DNA of 64,000 nucleotides from Macrothele yani (lineage: Eukaryota > Arthropoda > Arachnida > Araneae > Macrothelidae), in contig CM077025.1 in NCBI GenBank assembly GCA_039090855.1, positions 98,994,489 through 99,058,488 on the forward strand, written 5' to 3'. Every line of letters begins with the position of its first letter. Positions within the stretch are counted from its first letter, which is position 1. The notes beneath the pieces were generated by a model. That model did not search any database and was not told where the DNA came from. It saw only the letters and a program-made list of their open reading frames with translations. Below are positions 53,731 through 64,000 of the stretch, piece by piece. Made by a program: the position numbers and the translations under genes.

Positions 53731-54150
53731 CAGAGAGAGAGAGAGTAAACAGTTTCTTTACGATAATTTTCGTGTATTTTCATTTTTCAGAGACAGAGAC
53801 AGACAGACAGGTAGAGCGTTAGAGAGAGACAGACAGACAGACAGGTACAGTGTGAGAGAAAGAGACAGACTGACAAACAGAGACTGAGAGAGGGAGACAG
53901 ACAGACAGACATTGAGTGGGAGAGAGTCAGATAGACAGAGAGTGACAGACAGACAGAGAGTGAGAGACAGAGAGATAGACAGACAGAGAGTGAGAGAGAC
54001 AGACAGACAGACAGTGAGAGAGACAGAGAAACAGACAGAGAGAGAAGACAGATAGACAGACATTGAGTGAGAGAGAGACAGACAGACAGACAGACATTGA
54101 GTGAGAGAGAGACAGACAGACAGGCAGAGAGACAGGCAGACAGACAAAGA
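53731..54150 (+). repeat. Large (GAGAGACAGACAG)n-type microsatellite
   Basis: About 420 bp of GA and GACA repeats with an interrupted larger unit (agacagacattgagtgag). Its reverse frame gives a meaningless Cys/Ser/Leu protein. Confidence 0.95.
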
Positions 54151-54731
54151 GAGAGGAAGAGAATAAAAAGTGCTGAAATCTACGACTTTCTTTCTGGAGA
54201 GGAGAAAGTTTAGGTTGCTTTATTATCTTAATAAAAATTTCCCTACAAAATGATAAAAAAGATAGCTTTAACTACTCTGCGTAGCGAATATTTTTCCATA
54301 GCAAACATTTTTGCGTATTGAATAATAACGATCCCTCTTAAATAAATTCGTATTTACAATTTTTTTTTTTCCTGTTACATGTTTTAGTGATTGATTTTTG
54401 ATGGAAAGTGGAATAACTGGTAAACTAATGACTTTATTCACCTCTTATACGCGCTCATGTATAAACATTGCCTTATTTATTTATTTATTTATTTCCAACA
54501 CTTATTTTAAAGTCACTGAACGATTGGCCTCCATATATAGCCCAGATACAACTTTGATATTGTTCTTTTCAGTTTTCTTAATTTTAGTACCAGGTTTACA
54601 CACAAATTGTTGAGTATATAATAGTGAGTCACAAAATGTGATGAAATTTAATTTCTTATTTCATGAATATGGAAAAGTTTAAGGTTTAAATAAGTTGGGG
54701 GAGGGGGTTATGAACTGAAAAAATATTATAA
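54151..54731. other. AT-rich interior of the hAT element
   Basis: No coding homology. A (TTTA)n run lies at about 54474-54494. Confidence 0.5.
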
Positions 54732-55425
54732 CAAGTTAGTAAAATCATGCAATGCATTGATTATGATACGCTTTCCAACATGCCAGAAATCGTGCGCACA
54801 CAAACTCTTCTCCCAACCCTGACTATCGATTCGTTCAGTATACCTCCCGAACAACATACTAAAGTTTTGTCGCAATAGAAGCATTTTTACTCAAGTTATT
54901 ACTCAAGTTATGAGGATAATGGCTGTGAAATAAATCTCGCTCATGTGCCATGACCTTTGATCCCATTTCGATTATATTAAAATTAATTGGTTCAGGATAC
55001 CTCTGGACCAACAATACTAAAATTTTGTCGCGATAGAAGCTTTTTTACTCAAGTTATGAGGATAATGGCTGTGGAATAAATCTCGCTCCTGTGCCCTGAC
55101 CTTTGATCCCATTTCGATGACATTCAGCATAACCTGTTCAGTTTACTTCCGGAACAATATGATAAAGTTTTGTCGCAATCGAAGCATTTTTACATAAGTC
55201 ATGACGCATAAGGGCGATGGAATGGATCCCGCTCCTATGTCCTAACCTTTGACCCCATTTCGCTTATTTTCAATAGGGTTCGTCCCCAGGTTGTCCTCTA
55301 CCACATACTAAAATTTCATTGAAATTGAATAATGTTTACGCGAGTTATCGGGTGGACAGACAGACAGACGGACGGACAAAGCTAGAGCATATACGCTTCT
55401 TCAACCTACGGTTGGAAAACGTAAA
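54732..55425 (+). mobile_element. Tandem-repeat element (HINE-like) copy 3
   Basis: Starts caagttagtaaaatcatgca, has subterminal tacgctttccaac at about 54769 and ends with the hairpin at 55393-55423. It contains about one typical 148-bp unit plus more diverged units with ttttgtcgcaat. Confidence 0.78.
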
Positions 55426-55592
55426 AATATATTTTTGACTACCTTGCTCCCCAAAACTTAAAAAAAATAACAATAAATATAGAGAATTCTAGCAAAAATA
55501 ATTTTGTTTTTGTTTTGTAAAGTGTGGGGCCCCATGATGACGCGGGGCCCGGGGCGACCACCCCGTTTGGCCCTATGGTCCAGCCGGCCCTG

Positions 55593-56100
55593 GATATCCA
55601 TCGTGCTGTTTGGAGTCAATTGTTCCTAGGATTTTCTTCGTGTTTCAAGTATGAAGTTAGCGAAAACTTTCCGGAGAGATTTCACTATGCAATTGAGTGC
55701 ATCGATGAAGATCGAGTAATAGGAAGAGTAGGTTTAAAATTAGTGGATGATATTATAGCGTGGCGATGATAAAAAACATTAACATGATTAACGAAGAGGC
55801 AGAAAATATTTACAGCGGAACATTTTTTTTATCACACTCATACACCACAACAACATACGAGATCTTATTTCGAACAACACTCGCCGATGTCAGCTCAGCT
55901 CACTGACTGACTGCTGAGAGAGTGAATATAGTTCTTCATATCAGCGCCTGCATTGTGGCGCCCTCTCTCAACGCTGAGAGGAGACGCAAGTCAGATATGC
56001 CACAATATAAATACGTAGTTGGGTAACAGAGTTTACTTTCTCCAAGAAAACTAATGCACTGAAATACATTCTGGGCCCTTACGAAAGCTCTAATAACCCT
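55593..56100. other. Unassigned stretch with a short open frame
   Basis: The frame through 55601-55769 (SCFKYEVSENFPERFHYAIE ...) runs out of the hAT end and has no recognisable motif. The rest shows nothing named. Confidence 0.35.
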
Positions 56101-56714
56101 TCTGAAACAAGCCAAACGCTACTGTTGAACCGTCTAAGAGCAGTGCGTTGTCGTTTTTTGAATCTCTCCAAGGAGTTATGTTTCAAGAGACAACCCCCTG
56201 GGTTACCTCCACTAAGTACCTAAGGCTCGAACTAGATTGTCGACCTTCGTGAGTGGCGAACACCAGCTATCACACGAATAAAACTAGACAATACCTTGGG
56301 TAGCTAGGTGCACTACTCCTCCGGAGAAGCTTCCTCACAACACGGCACAAGGTACTGCTGTACAAGCAGGCCCTGATTTACGGGAGGGCACACGGGGCAC
56401 GTGCCCAGGGCCCCCGATTTTGGGGGGGCCTCAAATTTGAATTAAATGTGTACTTAGTTAATGGGAATTTTGTGTGTGTATATTCAAAATTTATTTCTTT
56501 TACTTTTGCATGCTCATGAGTCATGTGTTTATAGATGTGGTACTTACACGCAGTGGGTTTGAGTTTCGAATTTCACGTAAACACGTGGCCATTAATGAGT
56601 TTCAGTGGTTTAATAACCTTCAAGTGGACATTGAGAAGGAGGATCGCTTCCATTGATTCACGTGCCTTTTCTTGCTTTTCCGAACGCACCTAAACTCAAC
56701 TGATCCTTCAACTT

Positions 56715-56932
56715 TTTTTTTTTTATTGGAGGTTTAACGACCACCGTGAGCAACTCAATGGGCTATAAGCAGTCGCCCGTCCCTAATTTAGGGTCACTGG
56801 TTCCAGGGAAGGGAGAGAGCCAGTGCCGTAAGACAAACACAACATCCATGCCTTACCGGGATCCGAACCCGGACCCCTTACGGACGAATGATCAGAGGCC
56901 AGCGCCTTAGACCACTGCGCCACCGGGGCGGC
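56715..56932 (-). mobile_element. SINE1 copy n inside the hAT
   Basis: A full-length reverse copy. The duplication tcctt(c/g)aactt lies at 56704-56714 and 56933-56943. Confidence 0.92.
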
Positions 56933-57111
56933 TCCTTGAACTTCCTGCACATGGCTTGTGGTTGTCGTAACTGTAACCACGAAGGCTTGGTTGTATTTTG
57001 CGTTGCGTTTCTTGTAGTCTGATAGAATGTTGAATATTTGTTAATTTTATACATAATCAAATTTAGTTAGTTGTAACAATATATTTAAGTTGAATTATTT
57101 AACAGTTAAAT

Positions 57112-59610
57112 TATGTCAAAACGTACATATTTATCAGGCAGTGCTTAACGGAAAGCCAAACAATTGAAACTGAAGGATGATGACCTACAGCATGGTAGCA
57201 TTGAACGTTTTGCCATTAAAAAAGGGGATATTTCACTTGGTCCCAAAAGTTCTACAAATTCATCTAATTTTACTACTGGTGAGTCTCTTGAGTGTAATTT
57301 GTCTTTGGAAGCCAGTAATCTGACTTCAGAATCATCTAGCATCACAGATACTCCTAATTTGGGAAATCTTTTGAATTCATCTAATGAAGAGAGCACAAGT
57401 TCCACAATGAATGCAGTGGATCCTGCCTTATGGGGAGAAATTACAGAAGAAATGCGCGAATACTTTTTGAGCAATCCACCAGTCCAAGATTTGGAGTTGC
57501 TGGCATTCACAGGGAAGGATATATGTGGTAAAAAGCGTTTTCTAACAGAAGGTAATTTTTTCAGAATAAAAAAAACAATGAGAAGGTAAAACGCGACTGG
57601 CTTCTTTTATCCCCATCAACTTGTTTACTATTCTGCTGGATATGCAAATTGTATGCTAGGAGCACTACAGCATTAGGATCCACAGGTTTTTCTGACTGGA
57701 AGCATGCAAGTGAACGTCTTACAGAGCATAAAAATTCACACATACACAGGCAAGCAGTATGGGACTATTCATTACGCATGAATGCTTCTGCACGCATTGA
57801 CTGTCAGATAGTTATGCAGTATCGGAATGAATCCAAGTACTGGCAAGATGTTTTGCATAGAGTTGTTGCAACAGTTAAGTATCTCTCAGTTCGTGGGTTG
57901 CCAATGTATGGTGATGATGAAACAATTGGATCAGTTCCGAATGGAAATTTCCTGGGCTGCTTAGAATTAATTGCAGAATTTGATCCATTCTTAGCTCAGC
58001 ACTTGGAAAAATGTGGGAATCCAGGAAGTGGTAACACCAGTTACTTATCTTCAACATGTGTGGATGAATTTGTTAAATTAATGGCTGTACGTGTTTTTAA
58101 TGCCATCACTGATGAAATAAAAATGTCAAAATATTTTTCTGTTATAGTTGACTCTACTCCAGATATTACACACATAGATCAACTGGCTTTTATCATAAGG
58201 TATGTCAACAAAGATTGTAAAGCAAAAGAACTGTTTTTGACATTTATTCCATTCCATGGACATACTGCAGAAAACATTACAAATACCATGATATCTTTTC
58301 TACAGGAGGCTGGCCTGGATATTATGAATGTCAGAGGCCAAAGCTATGACAATGCCAGCAACATGTCTGGGAAGTATTCTGGTGTTCAAACACACATTAG
58401 GGAAATCAATCCACTAGCGGAATATGTGCCATGTTCTGCTCACACTTTAAATTTAGTTGGTGTGAATAGCATAGATAGTTGTGGTAAAGTTCTCTCTTTT
58501 TTAACATTTTTGCAAAAACTCTATACTTTTTTTTCTGCATCAACTCACCGTTAGAAGATGCTTCAGGAGAAAGTCCAGGAAGCACATGGAAATTCATCAC
58601 TCACACTGAAGAGTCGGTCAGTTACCAGATGGTGTGCAGATGCTGCAGCTACACGATCAATGTGGAAAAATTATCGTGAAATAGAGAAAGTTTTAGTATT
58701 TCTGTCAGAAAATGTAGATGATTCTCCACAAACAAGATATGAAGCACAATCATTGCTGAAGAAAATGCGAACAATGGAAATATCGATCAGCACAGTATTT
58801 TGGGACACAATACTTCAGAGATTAAACTGTGCAAATCAAACTTGCCAGAATCCAAAAGGAAATATTTCTGAAGTACCTTAAATTTTCCAGTCATTAATTG
58901 AATTCATTCAGTTCGCGAGGGAAAATTTTGAAGTCTATGAAGAGGAAGCTAAAACATTAGTGTCTGAAAATGTGCAATACCATGGTCATGATTCCCGAAG
59001 AAAGAAAGTGCCCAAGAATAAACACCTAGATGAATGTAACAGTGAACATATAGAACTCAGTGCAAGGGATATATTTAGAACTCAGGTTCATTATGTGCTT
59101 TGTGATGCTTTAGTCACCCAGCTTTCAAGCAGAAAAAGTGCTTATGAAAACATAATGAGAAAATTTGAATTTTTTACAAAAAAATCAAGATCTGAAATTT
59201 TTTAAGGGGCAAAAGCATTGCAGGAATACTATAACAATGACCTTGACGACCAGTTTGCAGATGAGTTTTTGCAATTCTCCTCAATGATGGGGGAGCATGC
59301 AACCATTCCCCAGATGCTGCAAACTTTGAAGGTAAACAATTTAGAAGCCACATTTCCGAACACTGAGACTGAACTTAGAATGTTCATGACATTACCGATT
59401 TCAAATTGTACAAGTGAGAGATCATTTTCTTTCCTGAAAAGACTTAAAAATCCCTTACGATCAACCATGCGACAAATGAAAGTGGCATCATTAGCTCTGC
59501 TGTCTTTGGACAGTGATGTGACACAGTCTTTAAATTATGATTCTCTGATACATGACTTTGCATCTAGGAAATGTAGAAGAAAAATATTCAACCCAACTGT
59601 TTCATCCTGA
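57112..59610 (+). pseudogene. hAT transposase (ZMYM1-like), broken
   Basis: It starts MSKRTYLSGSA then a stop. A TTF-type zinc-finger region (WLLLSPSTCLLFCWICKLY) at about 57600-57655 is out of frame with the 57164-57589 piece. The RNase H-like domain (57649-58554) has YFSVIVDSTPDITHIDQLA (first Asp), SYDNASNMSGKYSGVQ and CSAHTLNLV. The C-terminal dimerisation segment is NCTSERSFSFLKRLKNPLRS at about 59404-59463. Stops at 58552, 58879 and 59203 and one frameshift near 57585 are present. Family members cut out the element and make 8-bp duplications. This copy cannot work without repair of several sites. Confidence 0.88.
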
Positions 59611-59784
59611 TATAGGAGGTAAATTTTCCATTGTTTTTATTCATTCCTAAAAATAAAGAATAGTAACCGAGTTATTACAAATAAAAAGATCTGGTGCCCA
59701 AACACAGCAGTTTGTCATCGTATTGTCAGTTTTGTTTGACATTGGACAATTTATACATTCATGTCATCATGTGCTCATTAGATT

Positions 59785-60740
59785 TTGGTAAAAATTGGGT
59801 AAATGTGTAGTTTAGCGTGGTAAATTATTTGGTCGGAACAGTTGTAAAATTTCTAAAAAGTGTGACGTACAGATTCTAAAATATGGAATTTAAGGGGAAA
59901 TGGTGAAAAAATTTTATCGTTAGAATGAATATTAAAGATGTTTACCGAAAAACTTGAACTCCAAGTATGACGAGTCAGCAGACGCTGCGGGAGGCCTTAA
60001 ACAACGCTGAGGCGTTGACATGAAGCTGTGCTCCGTTGAAAGGAAGGATCGCTGCAGCCAGGACATTCACGGGCGGAATAGTACAACAGGAACCGGGTAC
60101 GTTGTTGTCAGGAAAGGGTGTAGTGCTACGCTACAGAAAATAGTTAATTTCAGTGTCAGTTCTTGACATCGCAATCAGACAGTTTCTTGTTTTTTTCACA
60201 TGGGATTATTTGATGCTGAACGTATGAACTCATTTCTCCGTGGAAGCTTTTTTTATTATTTAGTAATCAAACTTTCACTTTGAGACTTGCCATCTAACTT
60301 CCATTAGAGAGAATGCGACACCTACTCTAACGCTTTTCTAGAAACAAGAAAGGCATGTGCATACTTACTATTTCGTATCACGGAATTACATGCCAAAGAA
60401 CGAAGACAGTCTCTGCATGTTTCTTTAAAAAGTGAGACAGAAATTACAAGCTGCATTCTTTAGCGTAGCAGTATATTCTGTTACTCTTTCCTGACAAGAG
60501 CGTACCTGATTCCTGTTGTACTGTTCTGCCCATGAATTCCTAGCCGCAGCAAACTTTCCTTTCAACGGAGCAAAGCTTCAGGTCGTCGCCGCTGCGTGTG
60601 TTTACTCATCCTACTAGGACTACTTGGAGGTAAGTTTTTCGGTAAACATCTTTAATATGCTTTTTTTTTTAATTTTACAACTTTTCTGACCAAATAATTT
60701 AGGACGTCGAAGTACAACACATTTACCAAAAATTGAACTG
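59785..60740. repeat. Fold-back inside the hAT 3' region
   Basis: Left arm about 59785-60140 and right arm about 60450-60740 are inverted copies (for example gtaaatgtgt/acacatttac and aaattatttggtc/gaccaaataattt). The loop is about 300 bp. It may be a separate MITE inserted into the hAT. Confidence 0.75.
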
Positions 60741-61960
60741 GAGTAGGTGTTCCCCTCAGCTTTTCAGATTATTATTATTATTGTTTTTTTTTTTTTTTTT
60801 TTTTTTTTTGTGTAACTCAGACTCTTCCTCATGAACACAAAATTTTATGTTTTGCAGTTTTCTGATATATTGATCATGATGCGCTTATTTGATCTTGGTA
60901 GAACCGGGAAGCTGGAAGTAGAAGTTCCCATAGCACTTTTTTATGCAGCTTCACATCTCTATTTATGAGGAAGTCCAGTGGAGGTCACCATGGATTTTTT
61001 TTTTTTTCTTGTTTTAGTTCACATTTTTTGTTGGATGCATTGTTCTCATGTTCTAGACGCAAGAATCAGTACATTGCAAGACCACAATATTTACTAAAAT
61101 TAAGATGTCCATCCATTTTGTCATAGATATATTGTTATAGTTAGAGTCTATGGGGGTCATCAACACCACAAACTACAGATCAACCAGTTGTCCCCGCAAA
61201 GCCAGAGTTGTATAAAAATAAAATGTATCTGCGTACACAGCTATTGAAACAGAAAACTCGCTGCCAACCCGCAAACCATGATAACAATAGAATTAGATAA
61301 TTTAAAGGAAAATTAATAAAACAAATAATTATTAGAACATTACAGATTCCAATGAGGACAAAATAGTATCTAATTGAATGTGCAGCAATGTGTGTAAAAT
61401 GGACTTTTATGGCAAAATATTAAAATATTGGACTACGAACCTCATAAAAACAAGAGATTAATTAAATAAAGTTTTTATATCCAGAAAAACAGTTCTATCA
61501 ATGAACCTTCAAAAATTATAAATATGATTTTCAACAAGTTAATTCAAAAATACTGGACTTACAAAATGCATAAGGAAATATTTTTTATTTAATTGGCAAC
61601 TGAAAGAGGAACCTGGCAATAAAATTTAAATTCTGTGTAAACAAAACTTTTAATACAGTTCGTATACATTGAGAACAGGCCTTGATAAAATCTAGAGACC
61701 AGAAATGTCTGTAAAAACAAAAGAACTCAGAAGATGTGAAAAATAATTAAGTTCTTCAGTTAAAATAGAATTAAGTATATTAATCTGAGTAAAGCATTGA
61801 GTAAGTGTTTTAATTGCTGTATATAGGCCTAACATTTTTATTTTTTTAATCTACATGCAAAAACTATCTGCAAACCTGCTAATGATTTGGAAACTATCAG
61901 CGTATGCATGTACGTCTGCTACTCTGCGCACAGTGACTATTATTTGGTCGATAGAGAATA
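60741..61960. other. AT-rich non-coding 3' part of the hAT
   Basis: A poly-T run lies at about 60782-60809. No ORF of interest. Confidence 0.5.
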
Positions 61961-62325
61961 AGGAGGGGGCCCCGGAAATGTTTTGTGCCCTGGGCCTCGC
62001 ATGTAGTAAATCGGGCCCTGTGTACAAGACGGTCGTCAGTCCAGTGCTTATCTACACCTTCCCCATCTGGGTAGGTATTAGTAGGAATCAGTGAGAGATA
62101 ATCGAGAGGTTGCAGAGCAGAGCACTTCGTATAATCACTGAGGCTCCCCCTTGGACCGCACTTCGGAACCTGAGGAACAGACTTGGAATTCCGAAGGCGC
62201 ATGAGTTTACCATCAGACTCACCAAGAAGTTCTTCAACAACGCGGAAGCCCACCCTAATGGACTTGTTCGGGGTGCGGTTGACTACAATCCCAGAGAATT
62301 CCTTACTGAGGCGAACTGAGGAGGC

Positions 62326-63286
62326 GATCGTTGACCCCCCTTGACAGAGAGAGAATAAATATATGAACAGTGGTGGGTGTTAGATAGAGCACCCCCCCCC
62401 TTCTTTTCGGGTTAGAATCGAGATGGTGACAATTGATTTCTGCTCCGGCATTCGGATGTGGTTTCGGTGAGTTTCAGTCTCCCCCCTCTCCGCCCGGGAT
62501 CATCGGCGGATGGGTGGTGTGATTCTCCGTGATGGTTGTGTGGTGCTTGGTTCCCCTCGAATTCTCCTTCCCTCTTCCCGCCTCAGACTGGTGTCACAGT
62601 TCGGAGTTTGAAAGATATATTCTCCTCTCCTTTCACTCATTTTTTTGTTTATCTTCCCCATTGAGTTCACTTACTTAGATCTCATAGCTTCCTATTTCTA
62701 AGGGTATTTTTAGACCTGGAGTTAGATATTTCCTTCCTAAAACCTCTTTAAATAGCGTAGCGTAGAATTTACTTTCTCGTTATCCACGAAGTTCTTGACT
62801 TCGTGGATAACGAAAAAGTAAATTCAAGAAAAACGAGAATGTCAAACCCATCGGGAGACAGGTTTGTGTGCATGTAAGTAACGCTTTGAATTATGCTTAA
62901 CCTCATCTAAATTTAATATATTTCACTGACTTAAGATTACGTTTACCTTAAATTTCGTATGAATTTAAAAGAAAAACTCCCTATCCTCACTTATATTATA
63001 ACATTTGGGGTAAAAATGACCCCACGTCGCTTAGCGTATCTTTCAAACAATGTTGGACATCAGTATAAAAAATGCCCATGTAATATACTATATGAAAGTT
63101 TTCCCGAATGAAAAAGCTTACCAGATTGAAGTTTATAAAAGGACTTGGTGAAAATATGATAAAAAAACGAAATTAGAACGACGACTCTGTGGACTGCGCA
63201 TCAGAAAACTAATGCCATTTTTATTTAAATGGCATATTGTCTCGGCAGGCATGTAAAATATAAGTAAAGAAATACACAGTCGAGTC
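62326..63286. other. Probable LINE 3' untranslated sequence and unassigned DNA
   Basis: 62326-62760 follows the jockey-like ORF end and partly resembles 33040-33107 plus 34601-34620. A C run lies at 62391-62400. A strong hairpin is listed separately. The remainder is unassigned. Confidence 0.4.
62765..62825. repeat. Near-perfect 28-bp hairpin with 5-nt loop
   Basis: Arms 62765-62792 and 62798-62825 pair with one mismatch around the loop tcttg. The core is gttatccacgaagt. Confidence 0.92.
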
Positions 63287-63485
63287 ACATTATTGTGGCG
63301 CAATGGTCTAATTGGTGGCCTCTGATCATTCGTCCGAAAGGGGTCCGGGTTCGAATTCCGTGAGGCATGGATGCTGTGTTTGTCTTACGGCACTGGCTCT
63401 CTCCCTTCCCTCGAACCAGGGATGAGCAACTGCTTATAGCCTATTGAGTTGCCCACGGTGGTCGTTAAACCTCCAATAAAAAAAA
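63287..63485 (+). mobile_element. SINE1 copy o
   Basis: A forward copy starting ttgtggcgcaatgg with B box (gggttcgaatt), a small internal deletion after the ggctctctccc block, and a short A tail at 63477-63484. Confidence 0.88.
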
Positions 63486-63551
63486 CGTTACTGTGACCAG
63501 CTACTACTTTGGACGTCAACAGCGCGTAGCCAATGAAAGAAGGCACGTGTC

Positions 63552-64000
63552 GTGAGCATTGCTTGGTTGGTATATAAAGTGTGCTGTAGACATTCTGAAA
63601 ACATATCACTCGTTGCTGTCATCGATAAAAGGAACGATGTATCAGATTTGCAAAAAGGGATGATTATCGGCTTTCGGGCCAAGGGTAGCAGTATTTTTCA
63701 AACAACGCAGTTTGTGAACTGTTCGTGTGCTGCTGTGGTTAAAATGTATCGTGATTGGAGGAATGGCACCATTGCGAATAAGCGATGTGGGAACTGCGGA
63801 GCACCACGTGTCATTGATGTAAGAGGTGAACGTCGGCTTCGAAGGTGCGTGAGGGCCGATCGACACGTTACAGTGGAGCAACTCACTGGCCGAATGAACT
63901 AGTGGCTACTGGAAGTGGGTCTAAAACGACGGTTCAGCGAACCCTGCAGCGTGTGGGGCTCCGATGCAGACGGATGGTCACTGCATCTATGCTAACCAAG
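63552..64000 (+). pseudogene. Tc1-like transposase N-terminal part, cut by the window end
   Basis: The 63552 frame contains DVSDLQKGMIIGFRAKGSSI and CAAVVKMYRDW, like the helix-turn-helix of copies 1 and 2. The linker GAPRVIDVRGERRLRRCVRA is followed by DRHVTVEQLTGRMN and a stop at 63900. Text beyond the stop (GSKTTVQRTLQRVGL-like in another frame) continues the second DNA-binding part. The catalytic domain lies outside the window. Confidence 0.75.

Larger units (their letters stand above)
53425..55592 (+). mobile_element. Non-autonomous hAT element, family B
   Basis: Starts cagggccggattgaac and ends agccggccctg. A perfect 8-bp duplication gatatcca lies at 53417-53424 and 55593-55600. The 2168-bp length includes a large microsatellite and a tandem-repeat element copy. 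No transposase. Confidence 0.9.
56367..62020 (+). mobile_element. hAT transposon with recognisable transposase, 5.65 kb
   Basis: Ends caggccctgatttac and gtaaatcgggccctg are inverted repeats. A perfect 8-bp duplication tgtacaag lies at 56359-56366 and 62021-62028. It contains a transposase relic, one SINE1 and an internal fold-back. Confidence 0.93.
56101..62325 (+). pseudogene. jockey-like LINE RT C-terminal relic, split by a hAT element
   Basis: Part 1 (to 56366) reads TPWVTSTKYLRLELDCRPS, then NKTRQYLG and TRHKVLLYK. Part 2 (from 62029) continues TVVSPVLIYTFPIWVGISRN, IIERLQSRALRIITEAP and PREFLTEAN. This is the classic C-terminal part of jockey-type RT ORFs (KYLG...D..L, LLYK..VRPVL.Y, LQ...LR.I). 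Stops and substitutions show age. The hAT 56367-62020 lies exactly between LLYK and TVV. Confidence 0.82.

Noticed and set aside
53758..54147. 129-aa Cys/Ser/Leu-rich ORF on the minus strand
   Set aside because: It is the translation of a GACA/GA microsatellite and carries no protein signal.

Overview
The window looks like nuclear DNA of an animal, most likely an arthropod and possibly an arachnid. This rests on what is present: many Tc1/mariner elements, hAT elements, tRNA-headed SINEs and several LINE classes. There are no prokaryotic operons, and I found no convincing host gene. Lineage is an inference from the repeat content only. Almost every long open reading frame is a transposase, reverse transcriptase, Gag-like or endonuclease fragment. 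Most are broken by stops and frameshifts. The clear exception is an intact 357-aa Tc1-type transposase at 37646-38719.

Layout. 1-4630: a reverse-strand Tc1 element split by a young LTR retrotransposon (LTRs 385-982 and 3908-4506) whose pol gene is deleted. 5.9-9.6 kb: a SINE, a LINE 3' fragment, a DD34D mariner relic carrying a SINE, and a Tc1 copy (8413-9623). 9.6-11.7 kb: a relic of an unassigned reverse transcriptase element. 11.7-18.7 kb: four elements end to end (Tc1, RTE-like LINE, Tc1, Tc1), joined by TA or ATG microsatellites. 18.8-20.2 kb: a fold-back containing a hAT transposase end. 22.4-24.9 kb: two more Tc1-type relics. 26.4-27.1 kb: SINE inside SINE. 27.6-28.8 kb: Tc1. 29.3-29.7 kb: first copy of a tandem-repeat element. 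30.6-31.6 kb: RTE-like LINE 3' end. 31.6-32.3 kb: tRNA-like SINEs inserted into a SINE. 33.1-34.6 kb: non-autonomous hAT with a nested MITE. 35.2-36.5 kb: mariner-like relic. 37.5-38.75 kb: the intact Tc1.

39.8-49.85 kb is one deeply nested block. A mariner-like element (39839-49854) is split by a tandem-repeat element (39881-48382). That element is split by a Tx1-like LINE (41028-48346), which in turn carries two SINEs and an RTE-like fragment. 50.4-52.3 kb: a SINE and a second copy of the composite hAT/MITE. 52.5-52.95 kb: a mariner end. 53.4-55.6 kb: a non-autonomous hAT holding a large microsatellite and a third tandem-repeat element. 56.1-62.3 kb: a jockey-like LINE relic split by a 5.65-kb hAT that still shows a recognisable transposase. 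63.3-64.0 kb: a SINE and the start of another Tc1, cut by the window edge.

The genes do not form a pathway. The biology here is successive transposition, and target-site duplications often let the order be read. The most notable structures are: the tandem-repeat element family, whose subterminal inverted repeats and terminal hairpin suggest a Helentron/HINE-type non-autonomous element; the LTR element whose Gag-like zinc knuckle is fused in frame to an integrase tail; the composite hAT/MITE; and the intact Tc1.
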